Source: SHVZ01 sp041906305 (lineage in GTDB: Bacteria; Pseudomonadota; Alphaproteobacteria; SHVZ01). From it: a DNA stretch of 64,000 nucleotides. The stretch spans positions 124,001 through 188,000 of the forward strand of contig JAYRJL010000010.1 in NCBI GenBank assembly GCA_041906305.1. Reading direction: 5' to 3'. The notes under the pieces are model-generated. The model searched no databases. It saw nothing but the letters and a program-made list of their open reading frames with translations, and was not told where the DNA came from. A program made the translations under genes and the position numbers. Numbering within the stretch: the stretch's first letter is position 1; each line of letters starts with the position of its first letter. Below are positions 35,402 to 43,842 of the stretch, piece after piece.

Positions 35402-35923
35402 CTAGAAGCCCAGCATCTCCTCGAGCGGCCCCTTCGGCAGCGGCACCAGGAACCAGATCTCGAACATGACGAAGAGCGAGAGCGAGATGGCGACGCCGAT
35501 CGAAGCCCCCTTGATCAGCGGGTACTTGCCGAAGTGCCACATGAACAATGCGATGTAGATCGCCGAGGCGACGTAGATGCCGACGAAGCTCAGCACGAAT
35601 ATGTAGAGGATCATCGGCAGCAGAACCGCCATGACCTGGCTGAAAGCCTGGCGCGTGACGAAGGTCTGCCCGGCGGCCGGCTTGTCGACGAGCGCCTTGA
35701 CCATGGTGACGGCGCTGGAGATCGCGAGGATCAGCCCGATGTAGAACGGGAAGTAGCCGGCGGCGGGTCCTTCGACCGGCCGCCAGTTGACGCCGAGACG
35801 GAGGCTGTCGGCGATCACGACACCGGCGATCGCCATCAGCACCAGCGCCACGGCGATCTCCATCCCGCGGACCGAGATCAGTCGCGACGAGCTGTCGTCC
35901 GCGTCGCTGTCGTGTGTGCTCAT
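35402..35923 (-). CDS. TctB-type small membrane subunit of a tripartite tricarboxylate transporter
   Basis: This 173-residue protein has four hydrophobic helices (about residues 21-42, 55-77, 95-125 in two runs, and 140-165). The GYFPFYIGLILAISSAVTM stretch near residue 60 is typical of TctB. It forms the small membrane partner of TctA and is the last gene of the three-gene tctA-tctC-tctB set on the minus strand. The order, with the binding protein in the middle, differs from the common tctCBA. Confidence 0.88.
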   Translation of the reverse strand: MSTHDSDADDSSSRLISVRGMEIAVALVLMAIAGVVIADSLRLGVNWRPVEGPAAGYFPFYIGLILAISSAVTMVKALVDKPAAGQTFVTRQAFSQVMAVLLPMILYIFVLSFVGIYVASAIYIALFMWHFGKYPLIKGASIGVAISLSLFVMFEIWFLVPLPKGPLEEMLGF

Positions 35924-35992
35924 GCCGGTATCGTCTCCGCCTCGATCGAAAGGTTGGCCCGCCGCATCGGAGGCGGCGGGCCGTCTACAGGA

Positions 35993-36991
35993 CTACTTGT
36001 TGAGGAAGTCGGCTTCCTTCATCAGGTCGTAGTGCGTCTTCTCGGCGCCCTCGACCCACTTGCGGTACTCCGCGCCGGTCAGGACGGTCGGGTTGAAGGC
36101 GCCCTGCTCCATGAACGAGCGCCAGTCCGGCGTCTGCATGACCTTGGTCATCAGGTTCACGTAGAAGGCGGTCTGGTCGGGCGTGATGCCGCCGGAGGCG
36201 AAGATGCCGCGCAGCATCTGGTACTCGACGTTGACGCCCGATTCCTTGCAGGTCGGGATATCGCTCCACGCCATGGTCGCGGTCACCTTGTCGGTGTAGG
36301 TGCTGCGCTTGGCGTCGAACAGGCAGAGCGGCCGGAGGCTGCCCGCCTTCCACTGCGCCACCGCCTCGATCGGGTTGTTGACCGTCGAGTCGACGTGCTT
36401 GCCGACGAGCTGCACCGCGACGGCGCCGCCGCCGGCGAAGGGCACGTAGGTGAACTTCTTGCCGCCGGTCAGCCGCTCGAGCGCGACCGTGATGATCTGG
36501 TCTTCCTGCTTGGATCCGGTGCCGCCCATCTTGAACTGGCGATCCGGGGCGTTTTTCACCGCGTCGATGTATTCCTGCGCGGTCTTGTACGGCGCCTCGG
36601 CGTTCACCCACAGCACGAACTGATCGAGCGCCATCATCGCGATCGGGGTCAGGTCCTTCCAGTTGAAGGGCGTTCCCGTCGCCATCGGCGTGGTGAACAG
36701 GTTCGAGAGCGTGATGATGATCTTGTGGGGATCCTTCGGCGACCCCTTGATGTCGAGGAAGCCTTCGGCGCCCGCGCCGCCGGCCTTGTTCACGACGATG
36801 AGGTTCTGCTTCATCAAGTTGTGCTTCTTGATGACGCCGTCGATGAAGCGCGCCATCTGGTCCGCACCACCGCCCGTGCCGGCCGGGATCAGGAAGGTGA
36901 CGGGACGGGTCGGCTCCCACGCAGCATGCGCCGGAGCCGCGGCCGCAAATGCCAGCATCGCCGCGCCCAGCAGCAGGTTCTTGATCCTCAT
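35993..36991 (-). CDS. TctC/Bug-family periplasmic substrate-binding protein
   Basis: This 332-residue exported protein has a signal peptide cut after APAHA (residue 23). The mature protein begins AWEPTRPVTFLIPAGTGGGA, the usual Bug start. The ligand-contacting loop includes NLFTTPMATGTPFNWKDLTP and a GGTGSKQED segment near residue 155. Bug proteins bind small carboxylates such as tricarboxylates, dicarboxylates or amides. Oxalate or a related acid is possible here given the neighbouring oxc-frc genes, but no residue proves it. It lies between tctA and tctB. Confidence 0.9.
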   Translation of the reverse strand: MRIKNLLLGAAMLAFAAAAPAHAAWEPTRPVTFLIPAGTGGGADQMARFIDGVIKKHNLMKQNLIVVNKAGGAGAEGFLDIKGSPKDPHKIIITLSNLFTTPMATGTPFNWKDLTPIAMMALDQFVLWVNAEAPYKTAQEYIDAVKNAPDRQFKMGGTGSKQEDQIITVALERLTGGKKFTYVPFAGGGAVAVQLVGKHVDSTVNNPIEAVAQWKAGSLRPLCLFDAKRSTYTDKVTATMAWSDIPTCKESGVNVEYQMLRGIFASGGITPDQTAFYVNLMTKVMQTPDWRSFMEQGAFNPTVLTGAEYRKWVEGAEKTHYDLMKEADFLNK

Positions 36992-37093
36992 GGTGTACCC
37001 TCCTCCTTGGTTTTGGGTCGCCGGCGTTGTTCTAGCCGGCTCTACGAATGAGGGAGCGTAGTTCCGGTCGAGGCCAGCGTCCAGCGAACCCCG

Positions 37094-38596
37094 TCAGGCC
37101 GGCCTCGCCTGACGCATTCTCGCAATCACCAGGTTGATCACAGGCAGGAACAGGAGGATCACGCCCAGCCCGAAGATCGTGCCGACCAGGCCGTTCGACC
37201 AGAAGATCGACAGGCTGCCCTGCGAGATCAGCATCGCCTGCCTGAACGAACTTTCAGCCATGTCGCCCAGCACCAGCGCAAGGACCAGGGGCGGAAGCGG
37301 ATACTTGAGCTTGTTGAAGACGTAGCCGACGACCCCGAAGAGAGCCATCATCCACACGTCGAACATGGCGTTGTTGATCGTGTAGGCGCCGACCGCGCAG
37401 ATCACCACGATCGCCGGGGCGATGATGCTGAACGGCACGCGGAGGATCGCCGCGAACAGCGGCACGCAGGTCAGCACGATCACCAGGCCGACGACGTTGC
37501 CGAGATACATGCTGGCGATCAGGCCCCAGACGAAGTCCTTCTGCTCGACGAACAGCAGCGGCCCCGGCTGCAGGCCCCAGATCAGCAGTCCGCCCAGCAG
37601 CACCGCCGCGGTCGGCGACCCCGGAATGCCCAGCGTGATCATCGGCAGCAGCGCGCTGGTGCCGGCGGCATGCGCCGCGGTCTCCGGCGCCACCACGCCT
37701 TCGAGCTGGCCGGTTCCGAACTTGTTGCCGTTCTTGGAGAAGCGCTTGGCGAGCGCATAGCTCATGAAGGAAGCCGGCGTGGCGCCGCCCGGCGTGATGC
37801 CCATCCAGCAGCCGATCAGGCAGCTCCGGATCGAGGTCGCCCAGTACGCCGGCAGCTTCTTCCAGGTCTCGATCACGGCATTCAGCCGGAGCTTCGCGTG
37901 GGTGCCGGAGAATTTGAGGCCGTCCTCCATCGACGCCAGGATCTCGCCGATGCCGAAAAGGCCGATCACCGCCGTCAGGAACTTGAACCCGGTCAGGAGG
38001 TCGGTCGACCCGAATGTCATGCGGAGCTGGCCGGTCACCGTATCGAGCCCGACGGAGGCGAGCGCGAATCCGAGACTCATCGATGCCAGCGTCTTGAAGG
38101 CCGATCCCTTGCCCATGCCGACGAAGCTGGCGAAGGTCAGGAACTGGACCGCGAAGAACTCCGCAGGCCCGAATTTCAAGGCGAACTTGGCGACCAGCGG
38201 CGCCAGGAAGGTGATCATCACCACCGCGACCAGCGCGCCCACGAAGGACGAGGTGAAGGCGCCGGTCAGCGCCTCGTCGGCCCTGCCCTGCTTCGCCATC
38301 GGATGGCCGTCGAAGGTCGTCGCGACCGACCAGGGCTCGCCCGGGATGTTGAACAGGATCGAGGTGATGGCGCCGCCGAACAGCGCGCCCCAGTAGATGC
38401 AGGACAACATGATGATCGCCGAGGTCGGCGACATCGAGAAGGTGAGCGGCAGAAGGATCGCGACGCCGTTGGCACCGCCGAGGCCCGGCAGCACGCCGAT
38501 GATCACTCCCAGCAAGATGCCGATCAGCATCAGCAGGAGATTGAACGGACTAAGGACGACCGCGAAGCCGCCCATAAGCGAGGCTAGTTCTTCCAA
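37094..38596 (-). CDS. TctA-type large membrane subunit of a tripartite tricarboxylate transporter
   Basis: This 500-residue transport channel has about eleven or twelve helices. The duplicated family signature is seen in GVIIGVLPGLGGANGVAILLPL near residue 33 and GITPGGATPASFMSYALAKR near residue 265. It is the first gene of the transporter operon. It is divergent from the GntR regulator across 197 bases that hold a near-perfect palindrome, so the regulator probably controls it. Confidence 0.93.
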   Translation of the reverse strand: MEELASLMGGFAVVLSPFNLLLMLIGILLGVIIGVLPGLGGANGVAILLPLTFSMSPTSAIIMLSCIYWGALFGGAITSILFNIPGEPWSVATTFDGHPMAKQGRADEALTGAFTSSFVGALVAVVMITFLAPLVAKFALKFGPAEFFAVQFLTFASFVGMGKGSAFKTLASMSLGFALASVGLDTVTGQLRMTFGSTDLLTGFKFLTAVIGLFGIGEILASMEDGLKFSGTHAKLRLNAVIETWKKLPAYWATSIRSCLIGCWMGITPGGATPASFMSYALAKRFSKNGNKFGTGQLEGVVAPETAAHAAGTSALLPMITLGIPGSPTAAVLLGGLLIWGLQPGPLLFVEQKDFVWGLIASMYLGNVVGLVIVLTCVPLFAAILRVPFSIIAPAIVVICAVGAYTINNAMFDVWMMALFGVVGYVFNKLKYPLPPLVLALVLGDMAESSFRQAMLISQGSLSIFWSNGLVGTIFGLGVILLFLPVINLVIARMRQARPA

Positions 38597-38676
38597 CGCT
38601 CTCCCCCCAACATTTCCTTCAGGTCCCGCGCCTGCGCTACGGCCGAAACCTCAGCGAACCTTGTCCGGTCGCGTGT

Positions 38677-38692
38677 ATTTGGTATACAAAAT
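38677..38692. promoter_or_regulatory. Candidate GntR-family operator between tctA and its regulator
   Basis: ATTTGGTATACAAAAT is a 16-base near-palindrome (one mismatched pair) centred on GTATAC. This matches the look of operators used by FCD-type GntR repressors. It lies 81 bases from the tctA start and 102 bases from the regulator start. A second, shorter inverted repeat, GCTTTTGTAAAGC, follows at 38705-38717. Confidence 0.55.
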
Positions 38693-38793
38693 GCCGGAAG
38701 GGGTGCTTTTGTAAAGCCGAAACGAACGGCACGCGTCGCGGATCTCGAAAAGACGGCGCGGAAAGAACTCCCGGGGGGATTAGAGGCGCAGTC

Positions 38794-39489
38794 ATGACGG
38801 CGTTGAAGCTCGAGGTGCAGCCCATCGAGGCCGAGCCGAGTTTCCGGGACCGCGCTTACGCGGCCTTGAAGCAGGCCATCACCACGATGGACATCTACGC
38901 CACGCGCGAGCCGATCCGCCTCGACGAACGCCGCCTCTCCCAGGACCTCGGCATCAGCCGCACGCCGATTCGGGAAGCCTTCAACCGGCTCGAGCAGGAA
39001 GGCTTCATCCGCTCGGTGCCGCGCAGGGGCATGTTCATCGTCCGCAAGACCAAGCAGGAGATCATCGAGATCATCGGGGTCTGGGCGGCGCTGGAATCGA
39101 TGGCGGCGCGCCTGATCACGCTGCATGCGACCGACGAGGAGATCGGCAGCCTCAGGCGCCTCTTCGTCGATTTCGAAGGTTCGCAGCACGATCCGAAGGC
39201 GCATATCGACGAGTATTCGGAAGCGAACATCCGCTTCCATCAGGCGATCGTGAACATGAGCCGCAACCGCCTCCTGATGGAGACGATGGAGAATCTGTTC
39301 ATCCACATGCGCTCGATCCGGCGCGTGACGATCTCCGAGAGCGATCGCGCCACGCGATCGATCAAGGATCACATGAACATCATCGAGGCACTCGAGCAGC
39401 GCGACACAGAACGCGCCGAGCGCCTGGTCCGCAAGCACAGCCTCGATCTCGCGACCCATGTCGAGAAGAACGTCACCTATCTGGACTGA
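38794..39489 (+). CDS. GntR-family transcriptional regulator, FCD type
   Basis: This 231-residue regulator has an N-terminal winged helix (about residues 12-80). Its recognition region reads LSQDLGISRTPIREAFNRLE. An all-helical FCD ligand domain follows, whose metal-type residues include the NIRFHQAIVNMSRNR segment and a late His near LVRKHSLDLATHVEKNV. FCD regulators sense small organic acids. It sits between the divergent transporter and the downstream oxc-frc genes, so it may govern both. ATG 38794 was chosen because it directly precedes the usual short N-terminal arm. Confidence 0.9.
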   Translation: MTALKLEVQPIEAEPSFRDRAYAALKQAITTMDIYATREPIRLDERRLSQDLGISRTPIREAFNRLEQEGFIRSVPRRGMFIVRKTKQEIIEIIGVWAALESMAARLITLHATDEEIGSLRRLFVDFEGSQHDPKAHIDEYSEANIRFHQAIVNMSRNRLLMETMENLFIHMRSIRRVTISESDRATRSIKDHMNIIEALEQRDTERAERLVRKHSLDLATHVEKNVTYLD

Positions 39490-39531
39490 AGGCGCCGCGC
39501 GCAAAGCACGGCCGATTTGAGGGGAGAAATC

Positions 39532-41265
39532 ATGACCGCCGCGACCAAAGAGAAGCCCGCCGCCGGCGATGAGGGCCAGGAGCTGACCGACGGCTTCCAC
39601 CTCATCATCGATGCGCTGAAGCTGAACGGCCTCACCACGATCTACGGCGTGCCCGGCATCCCGATCACCGATTTTGGCCGCATGGCGCAGGCGGAGGGTA
39701 TCCGCGTGCTCTCATTCCGCCACGAGCAGAACGCCGGCTATGCCGCCGCGATCGCGGGCTACCTCACCAAGAAGCCCGGCATCTGCCTCACCGTCTCGGC
39801 GCCGGGCTTCCTCAACGGCCTGACCGCGCTGGCGCACGCGACCACCAACTGCTTCCCGATGATCCTGATCTCGGGCTCGTCCGAGCGCGAGATCGTCGAC
39901 CTGCAGCAGGGCGACTACGAGGAGATGGACCAGCTCGCCATCGCCAAGACGATGTGCAAGGCGGCCTATCGCGTGCTGCATGCTGCCGACATCGGCATCG
40001 GCATCGCGCGCGCCATCCGCGCCGCGGTCTCGGGTCGTCCGGGCGGCGTCTACCTCGACCTGCCGGCGAAGCTGTTCGGCCAGGTGATGAACGCCGAGGC
40101 GGGCCGCAAGTCGCTGGTGAAGGTGATCGACCCGGCGCCGGCGCAGATCCCCGCCGCCGACGCGGTCAAGCGCGCGCTCGACGTGCTCAAGAGCGCGAAG
40201 AAGCCCCTGATCATCCTCGGCAAGGGCGCCGCCTACGCGCAGGCCGACGAGGCCATCAAGACTTTCGTCGAGAAGTCCGGCGTGCCGTTCCTGCCGATGA
40301 GCATGGCCAAGGGCCTGCTGCCCGACCTGCACCCGCAATGCGCCGGCGCCGCGCGCTCGACCGTGCTCAAGGACTCCGACGTCGTCGTGATGATCGGCGC
40401 CCGCCTCAACTGGTTGCTCTCGCACGGCAAGGGCAAGATCTGGGGCGACGCGCCGAAGAAGTTCATCCAGATCGACATCGAGCCGAAGGAGATGGATTCC
40501 AACGTCGAGATCGCCGCCCCCGTGGTCGGCGACATCGGCTCGTGCATGACCGCGCTGATCGAGGCGATGGGCAAGGACTGGCAGAAGGCGCCGGGCGACT
40601 GGGCCGGCGCGGTCAGCGCGAAGCGCGAAGAGAACGTCGCCAAGATGGCGCCGCGCCTCATGAACAACAACGTGCCGATGGACTATCACGGCGCGCTCGG
40701 CGTACTGCGCACGATCATCAAGGAGCGGCCGGAGACGATCCTGGTCAACGAAGGCGCCAACACGCTCGACCTCGCCCGCGGCGTCATCGACATCTACAAG
40801 CCGCGCAAGCGCCTCGACGTCGGCACCTGGGGCGTCATGGGCATCGGCATGGGCCAGGCGATCGCCGCCGCGGTCGAGACCGGCCACAAGGTGCTCGCGG
40901 TCGAGGGCGACAGCGCCTTCGGCTTCTCGGGCATGGAGGTCGAAACGATCTGCCGCTACGGCCTTCCGGTCTGCGTGGTGATCTTCAACAACAACGGCAT
41001 CTACCGCGGCACCGACGTCAACAAGGCGGGCACCGATCCGGCGACCACCGTCTTCGTGCCGGGCGCGCGCTACGACAAGATGATGGAGGCCTTCGGCGGT
41101 GTCGGCGTCAACGCCACCTCGCCGGACGAGCTCAAGCGCGCGGTCAACGCGGCGCTCGACTCCGGCAAGCCGACCCTGATCAACGCGGTGATCGATCCGG
41201 CCGCGGGCAGCGAGAGCGGCCGCATCGGCAATCTGAATCCGCAGAGCGCGCTGAAGAAGAAGTAG
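39532..41265 (+). CDS. oxc: Oxalyl-CoA decarboxylase
   Basis: This 577-residue thiamine diphosphate enzyme splits oxalyl-CoA to formyl-CoA and CO2. The catalytic glutamate is in FRHEQNAGYAAAIAGYLTKK near residue 65. LQQGDYEEMDQLAIAKTMCK, near residue 125, holds the substrate-binding Tyr-Glu pair. The cofactor motif is GDSAFGFSGMEVETICRYG with NNNGIYRG after it, all close to the Oxalobacter enzyme. The chain has the family's length. ATG 39532 has a GGGGAG site. It is followed 37 bases later by frc, and together they form the classic oxalate pathway. Confidence 0.96.
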   Translation: MTAATKEKPAAGDEGQELTDGFHLIIDALKLNGLTTIYGVPGIPITDFGRMAQAEGIRVLSFRHEQNAGYAAAIAGYLTKKPGICLTVSAPGFLNGLTALAHATTNCFPMILISGSSEREIVDLQQGDYEEMDQLAIAKTMCKAAYRVLHAADIGIGIARAIRAAVSGRPGGVYLDLPAKLFGQVMNAEAGRKSLVKVIDPAPAQIPAADAVKRALDVLKSAKKPLIILGKGAAYAQADEAIKTFVEKSGVPFLPMSMAKGLLPDLHPQCAGAARSTVLKDSDVVVMIGARLNWLLSHGKGKIWGDAPKKFIQIDIEPKEMDSNVEIAAPVVGDIGSCMTALIEAMGKDWQKAPGDWAGAVSAKREENVAKMAPRLMNNNVPMDYHGALGVLRTIIKERPETILVNEGANTLDLARGVIDIYKPRKRLDVGTWGVMGIGMGQAIAAAVETGHKVLAVEGDSAFGFSGMEVETICRYGLPVCVVIFNNNGIYRGTDVNKAGTDPATTVFVPGARYDKMMEAFGGVGVNATSPDELKRAVNAALDSGKPTLINAVIDPAAGSESGRIGNLNPQSALKKK

Positions 41266-41302
41266 TCCATTCCAGATAGATCGAGTTCGGAGGGAGCGAG
41301 AG

Positions 41303-42811
41303 ATGGCGAAGGCAAAGAAGTCCGCGAAGAAGCCGGTGAAGAAGGCAGCAGCCAAGAAGGCGGCGAGGAAGGTCGCGAAGAAGGCAGCCAAGGCTGCCCC
41401 GAAAAAGGCGGCGAAGAAGCCCGTGAAGGCCGTGAAGAAAGCGGCGCCGAAGAAGGTTGCCCCCAAGGCAAAGGCGAAAGCCGCGAACGGCCTGCCGAAG
41501 ATGTCGACCAAGCCCTTCGGCCAGGACGGCAAGGCCCTGCAGGGCGTGCGCATCCTCGACTTCACCCATGTGCAGTCGGGTCCGACCTGCACGCAGCTTC
41601 TCGCCTGGTTCGGCGCCGACGTGATCAAGGTCGAGCGTCCGGGCGTCGGCGACATCACCCGCGGCCAGCTGCAGGACGTGAAGGGCGCCGACAGCCTCTA
41701 TTTCACGATGCTGAACCACAACAAGCGCTCGATCACGATCGACTCCAAGCACCCGCAGGGCAAGCGCGTGCTGGACGAGCTGGTCAAGAACTGCGACGTG
41801 CTGGTCGAGAACTTCGCGCCGGGCGCGCTCGATCGCATGGGCCTGACCTGGGAATACATCCACAAGCTCAACCCGCGCATGATCGTCGCCTCGGTGAAGG
41901 GCTTCGGCCCCGGCCCGTACGAGGACTGCAAGGTCTACGAGAACGTCGCCCAGTGCACCGGCGGATCGGCCTCGACCACCGGATTCCTCGACGGCCCGCC
42001 GCTGGTGACCGGCGCGCAGATCGGTGACTCCGGCACCGGCCTGCATCTCGCGCTCGGCATCGTCTCGGCGCTCTATCAGCGCAACCGCACCGGCCGCGGC
42101 CAGAAGGTGCTCTGCGCCATGCAGGACGGCGTGCTGAACCTCTGCCGCGTGAAGCTGCGCGACCAGCAGCGGCTCGCCCACGGCCCGCTCAAGGAATACA
42201 GCCAGTACGGCCAGAACATCCCGTTCGGCGAGGCGACGCCGCGCGCCGGCAACGACTCCGGCGGCGGCCAGCCCGGCTGGATCATCAAGTGCAAGGGCTG
42301 GGAGACCGATCCCAACGCCTACATCTACTTCATCACCCAGGCGCCGGTATGGGGCGCCATCTGCGACGTGATCGGCGAGCCGGAGTGGAAGACCCACCCG
42401 GACTACGCGACGCCGCCCGCACGCCTGCCGCGCCTCAAGTCGATCTTCGAGCGCATCGAGCAGTGGACCATGACCAAGACCAAGTTCGAGGCCATGGACA
42501 TCCTCAACAAGTACGACATCCCCTGCGGCCCGATCCTGTCCTTGAAGGAGATCGCCGAGGACCAGTCGCTGCGCAAGACCGGCACCGTGGTCGAGGTCGA
42601 TCACCCGACCCGCGGCAAGTACCTGACCGTCGGCAATCCGATCAAGCTGTCGGATTCGATCTCGGAAGTGACGCGTTCGCCGCTTCTGGGCGAGCACACC
42701 GATGAGATCCTGAAGAGCGTTCTCAAGTTCAAGGACAAAGAGATCGCCGAGATCAAGAGCTCGGGCGCACTGACGCCGCCGCCGAAGAAGGAAGACGCGA
42801 AGGCTGCCTGA
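41303..42811 (+). CDS. frc: Formyl-CoA:oxalate CoA-transferase with histone-H1-like N-terminal tail
   Basis: Frc moves CoA from formyl-CoA to oxalate, making formate and oxalyl-CoA. Residues 67-502 are a normal family III CoA-transferase: ILDFTHVQSGPTCTQLLAWF, catalytic Asp in TGAQIGDSGTGLHLALGI, and the glycine loop SGGGQPGWIIKCKG. The first 66 residues are almost only Lys, Ala, Pro and Val in KKAAKK-type repeats, like histone H1 tails or AlgP. The ATG at 41303 has a strong GGAGGGAG site. The internal ATG at 41501 has none, so the tail is most likely translated. A lysine/proline-rich end (TPPPKKEDAKAA) is also unusual. Confidence 0.94.
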   Translation: MAKAKKSAKKPVKKAAAKKAARKVAKKAAKAAPKKAAKKPVKAVKKAAPKKVAPKAKAKAANGLPKMSTKPFGQDGKALQGVRILDFTHVQSGPTCTQLLAWFGADVIKVERPGVGDITRGQLQDVKGADSLYFTMLNHNKRSITIDSKHPQGKRVLDELVKNCDVLVENFAPGALDRMGLTWEYIHKLNPRMIVASVKGFGPGPYEDCKVYENVAQCTGGSASTTGFLDGPPLVTGAQIGDSGTGLHLALGIVSALYQRNRTGRGQKVLCAMQDGVLNLCRVKLRDQQRLAHGPLKEYSQYGQNIPFGEATPRAGNDSGGGQPGWIIKCKGWETDPNAYIYFITQAPVWGAICDVIGEPEWKTHPDYATPPARLPRLKSIFERIEQWTMTKTKFEAMDILNKYDIPCGPILSLKEIAEDQSLRKTGTVVEVDHPTRGKYLTVGNPIKLSDSISEVTRSPLLGEHTDEILKSVLKFKDKEIAEIKSSGALTPPPKKEDAKAA

Positions 42812-42831
42812 AGCCCCGGGGGAAACCGAAC

Positions 42832-43764
42832 ATGCGTATCGTAGTCCATGGACAGCAGGCCTTCGGCAAGGCCGTCCTCGAAGCGCTGCTGAAGCGCGGA
42901 GAGAACATCGTCGGCGTCTACGTGGCGCCGGAAAAGGAAGGGCAGAAGGCGGATCCTCTGAAGGAGGCCGCCCTCGCCGCCAAGCTGCCGGTGTTCCAGC
43001 CCAAGTCCTATCGCCAGCCGGGCCCGGTTTGGGACGAGTTCAAGGCGCTGAAGCCCGACCTCCAGGTCATGGCTTTCGTCACCTTGTTCGTGCCGTCGGG
43101 CTTCCTCAACATCCCGACCCACGGCTCGATCCAGTACCATCCGTCCCTGCTGCCGCTGCATCGGGGGCCGTCCTCGATCAACTGGCCGATCATCCAGGGA
43201 CGCCAGGAGACCGGGCTCTCGATTTTCTGGCCGGATGACGGGCTCGATACCGGCCCGATCCTGATCCAGAAGAAGACGCCGATCTCCGACGACGACTCGC
43301 TCGGCTCGGTCTACTTCGATCGCCTGTTCCCGATGGGCGTCGAGGCGATGCTCGAGGGCGTCGACCTGGTGAAGTCAGGCAAGGCGCCTCGCGTCGAGCA
43401 GGATCATTCCAAGGCGACCTACGAAGGCTGGTGCACGCCCGAGAACGGCCGCATCGACTGGGGCCGGCAGGGCTATCACATCCACAACCTGGTGCGCGGC
43501 TGCAACCCGGCGCCGGGCGCGTGGACCACTCTCGCCGGCAAGAAGATCCAGATCTTCGAGACCAGGAAGATCCCGGCGATCGATCCCAAAGGCATCGGCG
43601 GCAAGATGGGCCAGGTGATGGAAGTCGACGACAAGGGCTTCACGGTCTGCTGCGCCGACGGCCGCATCCACGTCCTCCGCGTCCGCGGCGACGCGGGCAA
43701 GGTGACCGGTGCCGAGTTCGCAGCATCCGGCGCCATCAAGGTCGGAGACATCCTGGGGGGCTGA
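42832..43764 (+). CDS. Formyltransferase of the 10-formyl-THF dehydrogenase N-domain type
   Basis: This 310-residue protein resembles the folate-binding hydrolase domain of vertebrate 10-formyltetrahydrofolate dehydrogenase more than it resembles methionyl-tRNA formyltransferase. THGSIQYHPSLLPLHRGPSS, near residue 97, carries the catalytic His. FWPDDGLDTGPILIQKK, near 137, carries the Asp. A C-terminal Fmt_C-like domain (about 205-310) follows. It could remove or transfer a formyl group between 10-formyl-THF and another carrier. Its place between frc and fhs suggests a part in handling formyl units from oxalate. Its stop codon sits in the loop of a terminator. Confidence 0.8.
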   Translation: MRIVVHGQQAFGKAVLEALLKRGENIVGVYVAPEKEGQKADPLKEAALAAKLPVFQPKSYRQPGPVWDEFKALKPDLQVMAFVTLFVPSGFLNIPTHGSIQYHPSLLPLHRGPSSINWPIIQGRQETGLSIFWPDDGLDTGPILIQKKTPISDDDSLGSVYFDRLFPMGVEAMLEGVDLVKSGKAPRVEQDHSKATYEGWCTPENGRIDWGRQGYHIHNLVRGCNPAPGAWTTLAGKKIQIFETRKIPAIDPKGIGGKMGQVMEVDDKGFTVCCADGRIHVLRVRGDAGKVTGAEFAASGAIKVGDILGG

Positions 43765-43786
43765 GGCCCCCCAGTTTCTTTTTTCC
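43753..43786 (+). terminator. Rho-independent terminator whose loop contains the stop codon
   Basis: CTGGGGGGC at 43753-43761 pairs with GCCCCCCAG at 43766-43774 around the loop TGAG, and a TTTCTTTTTT tract follows. The TGA of the formyltransferase gene (43762-43764) lies inside the loop. A ribosome reaching the stop would cover the left arm, so termination should depend on how well the upstream gene is translated. Confidence 0.82.
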
Positions 43787-43842
43787 TCTACGTCCGGCGA
43801 TCCGCCGGACGCCACATCCAAGCGAAGTTGGGGGGATGGGAC

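Noticed and set aside
38697..38760. Possible small ORF upstream of the GntR gene
   Set aside because: The frame overlaps the operator region, lacks a ribosome-binding site and matches nothing.
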